Assembly (NCBI GenBank): GCA_002343715.1
Contig: DDSA01000067.1
Coordinates: 1 to 18,374, forward strand
Length of the DNA stretch: 18,374 nt
Direction of reading: 5' to 3'
From: Phycisphaerales bacterium UBA2402
GTDB lineage: Bacteria; Planctomycetota; Phycisphaerae; Phycisphaerales; UBA1924
Of the stretch, positions 1-7,880 are shown in pieces. Below the pieces are notes generated by a model. It saw nothing but the letters and a program-made list of their open reading frames with translations, was not told the DNA's origin and made no database searches. A program made the translations under genes and the position numbers. How positions within the stretch are numbered: position 1 is the stretch's first letter; each line of letters opens with the position of its first letter.

Positions 1-240
1 ACACGCGCGGCCCGGTCCATCCCGCCGCGGCGGGTGCCGGCGCCAGGCAAAGGCCAGGGCATACCCGCCACCGTTCTTGCCGAGTCGGCGCCGCCGCGGG
101 CGGGCGTGATTTTCCGGTGATTATTTTGATGAAACACTTTTCGCTTGTCCACGATATTCTCATGCTCGTGGGCAAGATCGGACGGTCGGGGTGTCTTCCG
201 ATGTGCGGTTTGTGCCCGATGAGTGACGGGGTTCTTCTCC
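1..240. other. Contig-edge leader without a confident gene
   Basis: I see no convincing gene here. Bases 1-115 are very GC-rich. Bases 115-160 are markedly AT-rich and contain a TATTCT box at 155-160 that could be a -10 element for the downstream exported protein; no -35 box at 17 nt spacing is visible. Frame 1 is open from the edge to a TGA at 118-120 and could be the tail of a gene cut by the contig end, but nothing in its 39 residues is recognisable. A short frame from 117 to 305 overlaps the start of the next gene and also looks non-coding. Confidence 0.5.
21..34. repeat. 14-bp perfect GC palindrome
   Basis: CCCGCCGCGGCGGG reads the same on both strands. It could be a hairpin from an upstream terminator or a protein-binding site, but in such GC-rich sequence it could also be chance. 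No T-run follows it. Confidence 0.35.
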
Positions 241-3200
241 ATGCCGATTCCATCCGTCCCGGACCTGCTGAGCAAACTCATTTCAACGAACTCCGAGAGA
301 AGTAGCAGACCGGCGCTGATGGATGCCTTGGAACCCCGGTGCTTGTTATACGCAGTAGGCGTCGACGGTGGCGAACAGGTACACGAGTGGATTACGGAAC
401 AGGCGCACAATCTCTTTCTGGATCAGTTCGGCTGGAGTTACATCACACAATCTAGCTCGCTGGTGAGCCTTCGTCAGGGTGCCCGTGACGAGGATGTGCC
501 ATCGGGTGCGGTGCTGGGCCACTTTTGGGATGAGGGCCTGTTCGGCAGAACTCTGGGCTTCGGAGGCGGGTTGTTTCTTGCCGAAGCCCCACCCACACGT
601 GCCGTCCGGTACTTTGGCGAGATGTCATCGTCTCCCTTGCTCTCCGACACGGACACGCTTGTTCGGATCGGCAGGGTCGCACACCTGCTCCAAGATGTCA
701 CGGTTCCATCGCATGCCCACAACGATGCGCACCTCGACCGGAGCGCGGGAGATTGGCTGGAGAACAATGGGTTCGATCGAACCGCGGGGGACTGGTTTCA
801 CGACCCCGACCCATTCCATGATTGGGTGGACGGACTCCCGTTCGTCCGCAACCGACCATCGGTGGACCCGTTACCGAACGCCGCGTTCGACAGCGCCGGC
901 ACGATGTACGACCGTTCGGATCGGCGCGTCCTTTTCTACCGCCAGGGCCAGATTGACTCGGCGACGCTGCGTCGTCCGGACTCCATCCCGACCCCATTGA
1001 CCGCGGGATCGGACCCGTTGAACTACATGGTCGGGTTGTTCTACGAAAATGCCGAGACCGCCGATGACTTCGACAGCAAGGATTTCAACGGCGAGGGCCC
1101 CCGCGCTGCAGGAGGTTCAGGCGGGCACCGATATCACACGATCATCTATGACGTGCTCGGGATTGAGTTCCCTTATGAAGAATCAGGGTACGAAGCGTGG
1201 ACCATCTCCGAGCTCAACGCACAGGCGAACGTGCTTGTGCCCTTGGCGGTGCGGTCCACCGCCGAGTGGTTCCGGGTTTTCTTCTCGGATCCACGGATCA
1301 ACGGCGAGGACCCCGTTGTTGACTTTATCAAACTGAACAGCACCGACGAGTCTCAGCCGCAGCGCCTGCCGAACACAACGGTCTACCTCGACGCGATCGC
1401 AACCGACGAAGATTTGGGCAACGCAGGAGTCGGGAAGGACACCTTCGAGTTTGAGTATCGCCGGAGAACCGCGGATGGATCGGGCGCGTGGAGCGAATGG
1501 CAGACGGTCCCACCGAGTCAGTCCGCACGCGGGAGGCACGTCGAGAACGGATCATCCGTCGCGCCCGATCTGAGCGAGTTCGCGGGGAAGCACAGCGCGA
1601 CGATCCAGCGAACGTTTGAAGCCGAGTCGGGGTTTATCTATTCTCTCCGTGTGAAGAACCGGGACGGAGGCGGGCGAGAAGGAACGTCGGAAGAGTACTT
1701 CGTTCGAGTCGGCGCGGGCGCGAGCGTGGTCGAGGTCATCGACCGGTCGGGGAGCATGTCGGGCTCACCTCTCACTGCCGCCAAGTCCGCCGCTCAACTC
1801 TTTGCCGATCTCCTCCGCCCGCGCGACCGAATCGGCGTGGTCGCTTTTGACTCGTCCGCTTCGGTTGTTTTTTCACTGACCGACATCGACGACGGTCTCA
1901 CGATCATCAACTCGGCGAAGGCCGCGATCGCGAGCATCGTGAGCAGCGGAAACACCGCCATCGGCGAAGGCATCTTTGTCGCCGATTCGCTTCTTGACCA
2001 ATACGCCGGCGAGCCGGGGCGAGCGATTGTCCTGATGAGCGACGGTCAGAATAACGCCGGGCGTGATCCGCTTTCAGTGATACGCCAGTACGTCGAGCCG
2101 GGTGTGCGCATTTTCACCATCGGTTTCGGCAGCGGCGCTGACGGCACCACACTCAGCGCCATCGCCGCCGCTACCGGCGGTGAGTATTACTACGCGGCCA
2201 GCAACGCGGACCTGCAACAGATCTACACACGCATCCTCGGCCCGCTCAGCGGCCAGACCAGCGTAACGAACCAGAATCTCACGATCTCTCCCGGCCAATC
2301 GCGGTCTCAGTCCGTGAACATTCCGGGCGGACGCTCTGCCACGTTCGGTGTGAACTGGGGAGGAAGCGATCTCGATCTGTCGCTGACGGACCCTTCGGGC
2401 CGCACGTACGCACCGATCCGCACCACGGTATACTCGAGCACGTTGGACACCCTCGACGGCTGGACGGCCGAGGGCGCTGCCTGGACGGTCATCGAGGACG
2501 CTGCACTCGGCGGAACTGCGGTCACCGAAAGCCCGACGGGAAACTACTCGAACCGAATGGACGCCAGGCTGACGCTCGCAACCGCGTTGAGGGTCCCGGC
2601 GGGAGGGGAACTCCGGCTGAGGCACCGATATCACTTCGAGAGTGGATACGACAAGGGCGATGTCGAAGTTTCGACCGACCTACTCACCTGGAACCGTGTG
2701 GCCAGATTCACGGGCACGCGCACGGCGGCAACCGAGGATGCCGTGTCCCTCGCCGATTACGCGGGGCAAGATGTCTACCTTCGGCTGCGAGTCACCAGCG
2801 ACGGCTCTGTCACGTACGACGGTTGGTTGATCGACTCCCTCAGCGTCGAAGGGATCCGGTACCCGGATGGCGTCGAGTACACCACAACAGGCACCTACGA
2901 GATCTACCGTGTCACGAACCCGATGCCCGGCGAGTGGACGATGACGGTGATGGGCGTTGATGTGCCGCGGAACGACTATCCGTTCAACATCTATGCCTTC
3001 AACGACGATCGTCCGCCCCTGCCGCCGCGACTTTCGATCAGCGATACGTCCGTCACCGAGTCACCGACCGGTGTGCGTGCGGCCGAGTTCGCTGTCACCC
3101 TCTCCTCGGCATGGTCAACCGCCGTTTCCGTGCGGTATCGCGTTGAGGGCATCTCGGCATTGGCGGGTGAGGACTTCGACCAGATCGAAGGTGTGCTCAT

Positions 3201-4638
3201 CATCCCCGCCGGTTCGCTCTCAGGAACTATCTCGGTCAACGTCCGCGGCGACCTCCGCAACGAGGGGCCTGAGACGTTCCGCGTGGTCATGCTCGAACCA
3301 ACTGAGTGCACGATCGATGTCTCCGAAGCGGTCTGCACGATCGAGGACCTGAACGTGCGCGAAGTCGCGTTCGGCGGCAAGGTGAAGGGCGCGTATACCG
3401 ACCAAGCCGGCAAGGCCGTCACGGTCTCGCTCAGCGGAGGCACCGGCGTGCTTGTGTATCTCGGCGAATCACAGACACCCTTCGCCATCCGGGTGGACGC
3501 GTCAACACCAAACTCAGCCCTCGGCGTGGCGTCAAAGACACCGACCTCTTTGGGATTGATCCAGTCTCGCACCCCGCTCAAATCGGTGACGGCCAAGGGT
3601 GTGACGTTCACATCCGGCCTCGACCTTTCGGGTGGCTGCGGAGCCGTGACGTTCGCCGACCTCTCGGACGGTGCCCGTCTTGATCTCGGCCGTTGGGGCA
3701 AGTCCAAGGTGACCGCCGGGGCCTTGCGTGGAGGACGTGTCTTCAGCGATGCCGACTCCCTCGCCTTGCAGGCCGCGTCGTGGGTTGGTGAGGGCGGGGC
3801 GTTGACAGCCCGAGCGATCGATTCGCTGAAAGTGCTCGGCGACTGCAGCGCCGATCTGTTCGCCTCGGCCGGCGCGAAATCGGTCTCAGTCTCCGGTGCC
3901 TGGCGCGATGCGGAGATCCGGATGCGCGGCAACGTGGGCACCGTGACTGCAGGATCGCTCCGTGCAATCGACCTGGCAATTGCGGGGGTCGTCAAGACTC
4001 TCAAAGCGGGTGATACTACAAACTCGCAGATCAATCTGTGGAACTCGGGCACCACTTCGTTGACACTCGGTCGTGTGACCGATTCGGATGTACGCTCGAA
4101 CAACGAGATCAAGGCGCTCTCCGTAGTGTCGTGGGTGGGTGCAGGGGCATCGGATCGTGTGCTGGCTCCTTCCATCAAGTCCGTCGTAAGCAAAGGCGAC
4201 TTCGGCGCATCGCTCGGCGTGGCCGGACGAATCGGCACCGTCAAGATCGCCGGGGCCTTGCGCGATGCCGTGTGGCGCATCGGGGATGGGATCGGCACCC
4301 TCGCCGCGGCGAGACTGATCGGGACCAGGGTGTTTGCAGGAGCCGCGACGTATGTGTCCTCGTTGCCGGAGACGCCCCAGGCGTTGCCCAGCACCTCGGC
4401 GTTCATCACGACGCTCTCCATCACTTCCGGTATCGCCGACAGTCTCGTGTCCGCGCCCCTCATCGGCACGGCCAAGATCGGTCGCGTCGATGCCACCGGT
4501 GCCGGAATCTCCGGTCGGACGATCAAATCCATCAAGGCGACTGGGGCCGGCGGAGAAACCATCTCCGCGACTTCACTCCTGCGGCCGGACCAATCTTTCG
4601 ATTCCGGACTCCTAAGGGTGAGAGTCATCGCAGGTTGA
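241..4638 (+). CDS. Giant exported LEPRxLL / PLC-like / VWA / Calx-beta protein
   Basis: This is probably a cell-surface or secreted protein of 1465 residues. The order is: LEPRCLLYA at about 30-38, a planctomycete-type LEPRxLL N-terminal signature; a zinc-dependent phospholipase C-like region at about 45-345 with H48, H56 and a H148-L-L-Q-D152...P-S-H158-A-H160-N cluster close to the family signature; a VWA domain at about 494-670 with a complete MIDAS (D501-x-S503-x-S505, T572, D601); a beta-sandwich of the kind found after VWA and protease domains, split by an inserted jelly-roll-like segment at about 733-870; a Calx-beta domain at about 930-1037; and a repetitive tail at 1041-1465. I chose the ATG at 241. 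An in-frame GTG at 223 would add six residues, and neither start has a good Shine-Dalgarno. The substrate or ligand is unknown. Phospholipase activity is inference; adhesion or matrix binding is equally likely. Confidence 0.88.
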   Translation: MPIPSVPDLLSKLISTNSERSSRPALMDALEPRCLLYAVGVDGGEQVHEWITEQAHNLFLDQFGWSYITQSSSLVSLRQGARDEDVPSGAVLGHFWDEGLFGRTLGFGGGLFLAEAPPTRAVRYFGEMSSSPLLSDTDTLVRIGRVAHLLQDVTVPSHAHNDAHLDRSAGDWLENNGFDRTAGDWFHDPDPFHDWVDGLPFVRNRPSVDPLPNAAFDSAGTMYDRSDRRVLFYRQGQIDSATLRRPDSIPTPLTAGSDPLNYMVGLFYENAETADDFDSKDFNGEGPRAAGGSGGHRYHTIIYDVLGIEFPYEESGYEAWTISELNAQANVLVPLAVRSTAEWFRVFFSDPRINGEDPVVDFIKLNSTDESQPQRLPNTTVYLDAIATDEDLGNAGVGKDTFEFEYRRRTADGSGAWSEWQTVPPSQSARGRHVENGSSVAPDLSEFAGKHSATIQRTFEAESGFIYSLRVKNRDGGGREGTSEEYFVRVGAGASVVEVIDRSGSMSGSPLTAAKSAAQLFADLLRPRDRIGVVAFDSSASVVFSLTDIDDGLTIINSAKAAIASIVSSGNTAIGEGIFVADSLLDQYAGEPGRAIVLMSDGQNNAGRDPLSVIRQYVEPGVRIFTIGFGSGADGTTLSAIAAATGGEYYYAASNADLQQIYTRILGPLSGQTSVTNQNLTISPGQSRSQSVNIPGGRSATFGVNWGGSDLDLSLTDPSGRTYAPIRTTVYSSTLDTLDGWTAEGAAWTVIEDAALGGTAVTESPTGNYSNRMDARLTLATALRVPAGGELRLRHRYHFESGYDKGDVEVSTDLLTWNRVARFTGTRTAATEDAVSLADYAGQDVYLRLRVTSDGSVTYDGWLIDSLSVEGIRYPDGVEYTTTGTYEIYRVTNPMPGEWTMTVMGVDVPRNDYPFNIYAFNDDRPPLPPRLSISDTSVTESPTGVRAAEFAVTLSSAWSTAVSVRYRVEGISALAGEDFDQIEGVLIIPAGSLSGTISVNVRGDLRNEGPETFRVVMLEPTECTIDVSEAVCTIEDLNVREVAFGGKVKGAYTDQAGKAVTVSLSGGTGVLVYLGESQTPFAIRVDASTPNSALGVASKTPTSLGLIQSRTPLKSVTAKGVTFTSGLDLSGGCGAVTFADLSDGARLDLGRWGKSKVTAGALRGGRVFSDADSLALQAASWVGEGGALTARAIDSLKVLGDCSADLFASAGAKSVSVSGAWRDAEIRMRGNVGTVTAGSLRAIDLAIAGVVKTLKAGDTTNSQINLWNSGTTSLTLGRVTDSDVRSNNEIKALSVVSWVGAGASDRVLAPSIKSVVSKGDFGASLGVAGRIGTVKIAGALRDAVWRIGDGIGTLAAARLIGTRVFAGAATYVSSLPETPQALPSTSAFITTLSITSGIADSLVSAPLIGTAKIGRVDATGAGISGRTIKSIKATGAGGETISATSLLRPDQSFDSGLLRVRVIAG

Positions 4639-4755
4639 ACATCTTATCATGGGGTGTTGTGGGGTAGCGATTCCGGCACCGGGGTGGCAACTGTTGAGTC
4701 GTCTTTGATGTGAACAAGGCAGACCGTACCATCGGTGCCTTCGACTGCTCCCCAA

Positions 4756-4761
4756 TATACT
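4756..4761 (+). promoter_or_regulatory. TATACT -10-like box, probably leaderless
   Basis: TATACT lies 10 nt before the terC-family ATG, and no Shine-Dalgarno intervenes. A start site 6-7 nt downstream of the box would fall about 3-4 nt before the ATG. No convincing -35 box is seen. The same arrangement recurs before other genes in this window. Confidence 0.45.
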
Positions 4762-4771
4762 CCGTCCGCTC

Positions 4772-5554
4772 ATGTGCCCCACCCTCGCACTTTCCCTGCA
4801 GGACCTCGCCACGCCGCAGAACCTCATCGCGCTGGTCACGCTCACGGCGATGGAGATCGTGCTGGGGATCGACAACATCGTCTTCATCGCGATCGTCGCG
4901 GGCCGACTGCCCCGCGAGCAACGCGAGAAAGCCCGCATCATCGGCCTGTCGCTGGCACTCCTCACAAGAGTCCTGTTCCTCTTCACCATCACGCTCATCA
5001 TGGGGCTGGCCACCACGCCTCTCTTCTCCATCCCCTTCCTCTCCGAGCCGGGGCCTGACGGGAACAAGGTCGCCAGCACCGTCTCCGGCAGGGACCTCAT
5101 CCTCCTGCTCGGCGGCGGGTTCCTGATCTTCAAAGCCACCTATGAAATCCACAACAAGATCGAAGGCGAGGAGCACGGCCCCGGCGACCGGAAAGCCGCC
5201 GGGTTCTGGCCCACGATCGGACTGATCCTCGTGATCGACCTCGTCTTCTCCATCGACTCGGTGGTGACGGCGGTGGGCATGGCGCAGAACCTCACCGTGA
5301 TGGTGACCGCCGTCGTCATCTCGATGATCGTCATGCTCGCCTTCAGCGGGTACATCACCCGTTTCATCGACAAGCACCCGACACTCAAGATGCTCGCCCT
5401 CTCCTTCCTGCTTCTGATCGGCGTCGTGCTCGTGGCCGACGGGCTTGGTCAGCACATCAGCAAGGGGTACATCTACTTCGCGATGGCCTTCTCGCTCCTG
5501 GTGGAGATGCTCAACATGGGGGCGAGCCGGAAGAAGAAAGCAGCCGCGGCATAG
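4772..5554 (+). CDS. TerC family integral membrane protein
   Basis: A 260-residue polytopic membrane protein of the TerC family. These proteins are linked to tellurite resistance and metal-ion (notably Mn2+) homeostasis or export. The family hallmarks are present: G-I-D-N-I-V-F at 32-38 and F-S-I-D-S-V at 159-164, acidic or polar residues inside membrane segments that are thought to bind the metal. About seven hydrophobic segments are visible, including 16-43, 57-80, 108-122, 147-170, 174-196, 207-223 and 232-248, and the C-terminus is lysine/alanine-rich and likely cytoplasmic. The length is normal for short family members without CBS or CorC domains. The gene is followed after 43 bp by a RimK-like ligase on the same strand. 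The transported substrate cannot be read from sequence. Confidence 0.93.
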   Translation: MCPTLALSLQDLATPQNLIALVTLTAMEIVLGIDNIVFIAIVAGRLPREQREKARIIGLSLALLTRVLFLFTITLIMGLATTPLFSIPFLSEPGPDGNKVASTVSGRDLILLLGGGFLIFKATYEIHNKIEGEEHGPGDRKAAGFWPTIGLILVIDLVFSIDSVVTAVGMAQNLTVMVTAVVISMIVMLAFSGYITRFIDKHPTLKMLALSFLLLIGVVLVADGLGQHISKGYIYFAMAFSLLVEMLNMGASRKKKAAAA

Positions 5555-5580
5555 GCCCTTCTCCCGATCGGCGCACGGGG

Positions 5581-5586
5581 TACACT
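5581..5586 (+). promoter_or_regulatory. TACACT -10-like box before rimK-like gene
   Basis: TACACT sits 11 nt before the ATG at 5598, inside the 43-bp gap after the TerC gene. The ligase may therefore have its own near-leaderless promoter rather than depend only on read-through from terC. No Shine-Dalgarno lies before this ATG. Confidence 0.4.
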
Positions 5587-5597
5587 GCGCCCGCCGC

Positions 5598-7058
5598 ATG
5601 GCCGCCATCCTCCTCGTCATCGACAACCCGAAAGACTGGCCCCTGAACGTGGAAGGGGTGGATGTGCTCTCCGCCCGGCAATACCTGACCGAGCCGCGAT
5701 ACTCGCTGCTCAAGGGCGCCAAGGTCTTCAACCTCTGCAAGAGTTACAGGTATCAGAACCTCGGGTACTACGTCAGTTTGCTCGCCCAGGCCCGGGGTCA
5801 CAAGCCCCTGCCCGACATCTCCACCATCCAGGATCTCAAACTCAGCGAGATGATCCGAGGCGCGGGCGAGGAGATCGAGGAACTCATCCAGGAGTCGCTT
5901 GATCACCTGCCTACCGCCGAACCCTTCGTGCTGTCGGTGTACTTCGGTCAGAACGTTGAGGAGAAGTTCAACCGTCTCGCCCTCGCGCTCTTCAACCAGT
6001 TCCCCGCGCCATTCCTGCGGGCGCAGTTCCGGCACGACGGCGATGCCTGGCGCCTGGAAACCGTCAAGACCATCGCCGCCAGCGAGATCCCCCCGGAGCA
6101 CTTCCTCGACGTGCTCAACTTCGCCACGCACTACTTCGTCCGCCCGCACCGCAAGCCCCGCCACGTCGAGGCCCGCTACGAGATGGGGATCCTGCACGAT
6201 CCCGACGCCGCCAACACCCCCAGCAACGAAAAGGCCATCCGCAAGTTCATCAAGGCCGCGGAGTCCATGGGCATCGCCGCGGAGATCCTGAGCAAGGACG
6301 ACTACGGCCGCATCCCCGAGCTCGACGCCCTGTTTATCCGCGACACCACCAGCGTCAACCACTACACCTTCCGCTTCTCGCGGAGAGCAGCGGCCGAGGG
6401 GCTCGAGGTGATCGACGACCCCGAGAGCATCGTCCGCTGCTCGAACAAGGTGTATCTCGCCGAACTGCTGAATCATCACCGCATCCCCGCCCCGCCGACG
6501 CTGATCCTGCACCGCGATAACTGGGAGAGCGGCCCCGCGATCCTGGGCCTGCCGCTGGTGCTCAAGCAGCCCGACAGCAGTTTTTCCCTGGGAGTCATCA
6601 AGGCCGCGACGCGGGAAGAATACGAGCGAGAGGTCGAGCGCCTCTTGAAAGTCAGCGACCTGGTGATCGGGCAGGGGTTCGTGCCCACGGGCTTCGACTG
6701 GCGCATCGGTGTGCTCGACCGCGAGCCGCTGTTCGCCTGCAAGTACTTCATGGCCCCGGAGCACTGGCAGATCTACAACAACAGCAAAAAGGGGGACGAC
6801 TCACTGGGCGAGTTCGAGACCTGGCCCATCGACGCCGTGCCGCCCGACGTGCTCAAGGCCGGGATCCGCGTTGCCAACCTCATCGGCGACGGCCTCTACG
6901 GTGTGGACATCAAGGAAGTGAACGGGAAAGCCCACGTCATCGAGGTCAACGACAACCCCAACATCGACGCGGGCATCGAAGACAAGATTCTCGGTGAAGA
7001 GATCTACCTGCGCGTGATGAGAGTCTTTCTGAAACGGCTCGAAAGCCGCGGTCGATAG
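5598..7058 (+). CDS. RimK-like ATP-grasp ligase with RLAN domain
   Basis: A 486-residue cytoplasmic protein predicted to form an amide bond between a carboxylate and an amine through an acylphosphate, using ATP. Residues 1 to about 185 match the RimK-like ATP-grasp N-terminal (RLAN) type, starting M-A-A-I-L-L-V-I-D-N. The ATP-grasp fold covers about 280-480: V-L-K323-Q-P in the nucleotide-binding strand, the small loop P-D-S-S-F-S-L-G-V, then Y-G-V-D437 and the metal-binding H-V-I-E449-V-N-D-N453-P-N-I-D. The frame is open upstream to 5445, but ATG 5598 begins the conserved domain and follows a TACACT box. Classical RimK adds glutamate to ribosomal protein S6, but RLAN proteins are a separate branch and their substrates are mostly unknown. 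The gene ends 6 bp from the convergent methyltransferase gene. Confidence 0.88.
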   Translation: MAAILLVIDNPKDWPLNVEGVDVLSARQYLTEPRYSLLKGAKVFNLCKSYRYQNLGYYVSLLAQARGHKPLPDISTIQDLKLSEMIRGAGEEIEELIQESLDHLPTAEPFVLSVYFGQNVEEKFNRLALALFNQFPAPFLRAQFRHDGDAWRLETVKTIAASEIPPEHFLDVLNFATHYFVRPHRKPRHVEARYEMGILHDPDAANTPSNEKAIRKFIKAAESMGIAAEILSKDDYGRIPELDALFIRDTTSVNHYTFRFSRRAAAEGLEVIDDPESIVRCSNKVYLAELLNHHRIPAPPTLILHRDNWESGPAILGLPLVLKQPDSSFSLGVIKAATREEYEREVERLLKVSDLVIGQGFVPTGFDWRIGVLDREPLFACKYFMAPEHWQIYNNSKKGDDSLGEFETWPIDAVPPDVLKAGIRVANLIGDGLYGVDIKEVNGKAHVIEVNDNPNIDAGIEDKILGEEIYLRVMRVFLKRLESRGR

Positions 7059-7064
7059 CCTCAT

Positions 7065-7880
7065 TCAGCACAGCACGAACAGGAAATACCCCGGCTCGGT
7101 CGGTTCCACCGGGCGGCCCATGCTGTCGGCCACAGCCCCCAGCCGCATGGCCGACCGCCCGATCAACCGCTCCCACTGCGCAAGGTTGTACCCCCGCAGG
7201 TCGTAGGCCGAGTCCAAGTGCCGCTCCCCATTGGGCGTGCGCACCGTCAGGTGGCTCACGGCCCGCTCGACCCGCGACCCCGCCCGTGGCGGGAGGTACT
7301 GGATCACCTGCGTCACGCTTGTGCGGCCGCGCCGACCGCGCCAGACGTCCTCGGTTTCTTCCTCCATCCCGAAGGCGCACAACGACAGTCCTACCACGTA
7401 CACACCACCCGGGCGGAGGGCCCGCCGAACCGCCCGGAGGTGATCGAGCATCGCCGCGTCCGTAGCCAGGTGCCGGATCGAGTTGATCGGGTTCACCGCC
7501 ACGTCGTACGCCGCGAGGTCCTTTCGGCGGCCGAAGTTTCTCATGTCGCCCACGAAGAACTCGGCACGGTCGGCCACTCCTTCCGCCTCCGCCGCACGCT
7601 TCGCGTAACGGATCATGGCACGGGAGAGATCAAACCCCGCGCAGAAGCGGCCCCGCCCGGCCACCAAACGCACCAGACGGCCGGACCCGCACGCTGGCTC
7701 GATCCATCGCTGGTTTTTTCCATTCAGGCAAAGCAACGCGGCGCGTTCCAGGCCGCGTAGTTCCGCCGCGGTGCCCGGCTCATGGAGGATGTCGTACACC
7801 TCCGGGTCGGCGTAGAGGGCGTTATCATCGGCGGTGTCGTTGTCGCGGTTGTTCACTCGATAGGAGTCCGGGGATGTCAC
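7065..7880 (-). CDS. Class I SAM-dependent methyltransferase
   Basis: A cytoplasmic methyltransferase of about 271 residues; the acceptor is unknown. Motif I is I-E-P-A-C-G-S-G-R at 60-68, the ribose-binding acidic residue is D84 in A-G-F-D-L-S, motif III is F-V-G-D112-M-R, a motif IV-like strand reads D-V-A-V-N-P-I-N-S, and L-R-P-G-G-V-Y-V-V follows at 155-163. This is the pattern of the Methyltransf_25/11 group. The longest start is GTG 7880, which overlaps the start of the divergent DinB gene by 7 bp. GTG 7856 would remove eight residues and the overlap. Neither has a Shine-Dalgarno, and no ATG is available before the conserved domain. It converges with the rimK-like gene across 6 bp. Confidence 0.88.
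   Translation of the reverse strand: MTSPDSYRVNNRDNDTADDNALYADPEVYDILHEPGTAAELRGLERAALLCLNGKNQRWIEPACGSGRLVRLVAGRGRFCAGFDLSRAMIRYAKRAAEAEGVADRAEFFVGDMRNFGRRKDLAAYDVAVNPINSIRHLATDAAMLDHLRAVRRALRPGGVYVVGLSLCAFGMEEETEDVWRGRRGRTSVTQVIQYLPPRAGSRVERAVSHLTVRTPNGERHLDSAYDLRGYNLAQWERLIGRSAMRLGAVADSMGRPVEPTEPGYFLFVLC
7862..7866 (+). promoter_or_regulatory. Shine-Dalgarno AGGAG for dinB-family gene
   Basis: AGGAG lies 7 nt before ATG 7874 and fixes that start. It lies inside the 5' end of the divergent methyltransferase reading frame. Confidence 0.7.

Noticed and set aside
2991..4628. 545-codon open frame on the minus strand opposite the tail of the giant exported protein
   Set aside because: It mirrors the codon pattern of the plus-strand gene in GC-rich sequence, is Ala/Pro/Ser/Arg-rich and has no domain. 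The plus-strand frame has recognisable domains and repeats across the same interval.
4675..4739. GGCACCG and CGGTGCC inverted copies between the VWA gene and terC
   Set aside because: They are 7 bp arms 51 nt apart, too weak and too distant to call a structure.
241..5554. Idea that the VWA protein and TerC form a TerY/TerC-type tellurite module
   Set aside because: TerY-type VWA proteins are short and cytoplasmic. This VWA is inside a giant exported protein and is separated from terC by 133 bp with a separate promoter-like box.
4625..6764. Long minus-strand frames opposite terC and the rimK-like gene (371 and 417 codons)
   Set aside because: They are rich in Asp/Glu/Gly/His without domains and cross the real gene boundaries; the plus-strand proteins are clear family members.
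7035..7048. CGGCT-CGAA-AGCCG hairpin near the end of the rimK-like gene as a terminator
   Set aside because: The 5-bp stem is inside the coding sequence and has no T-run.
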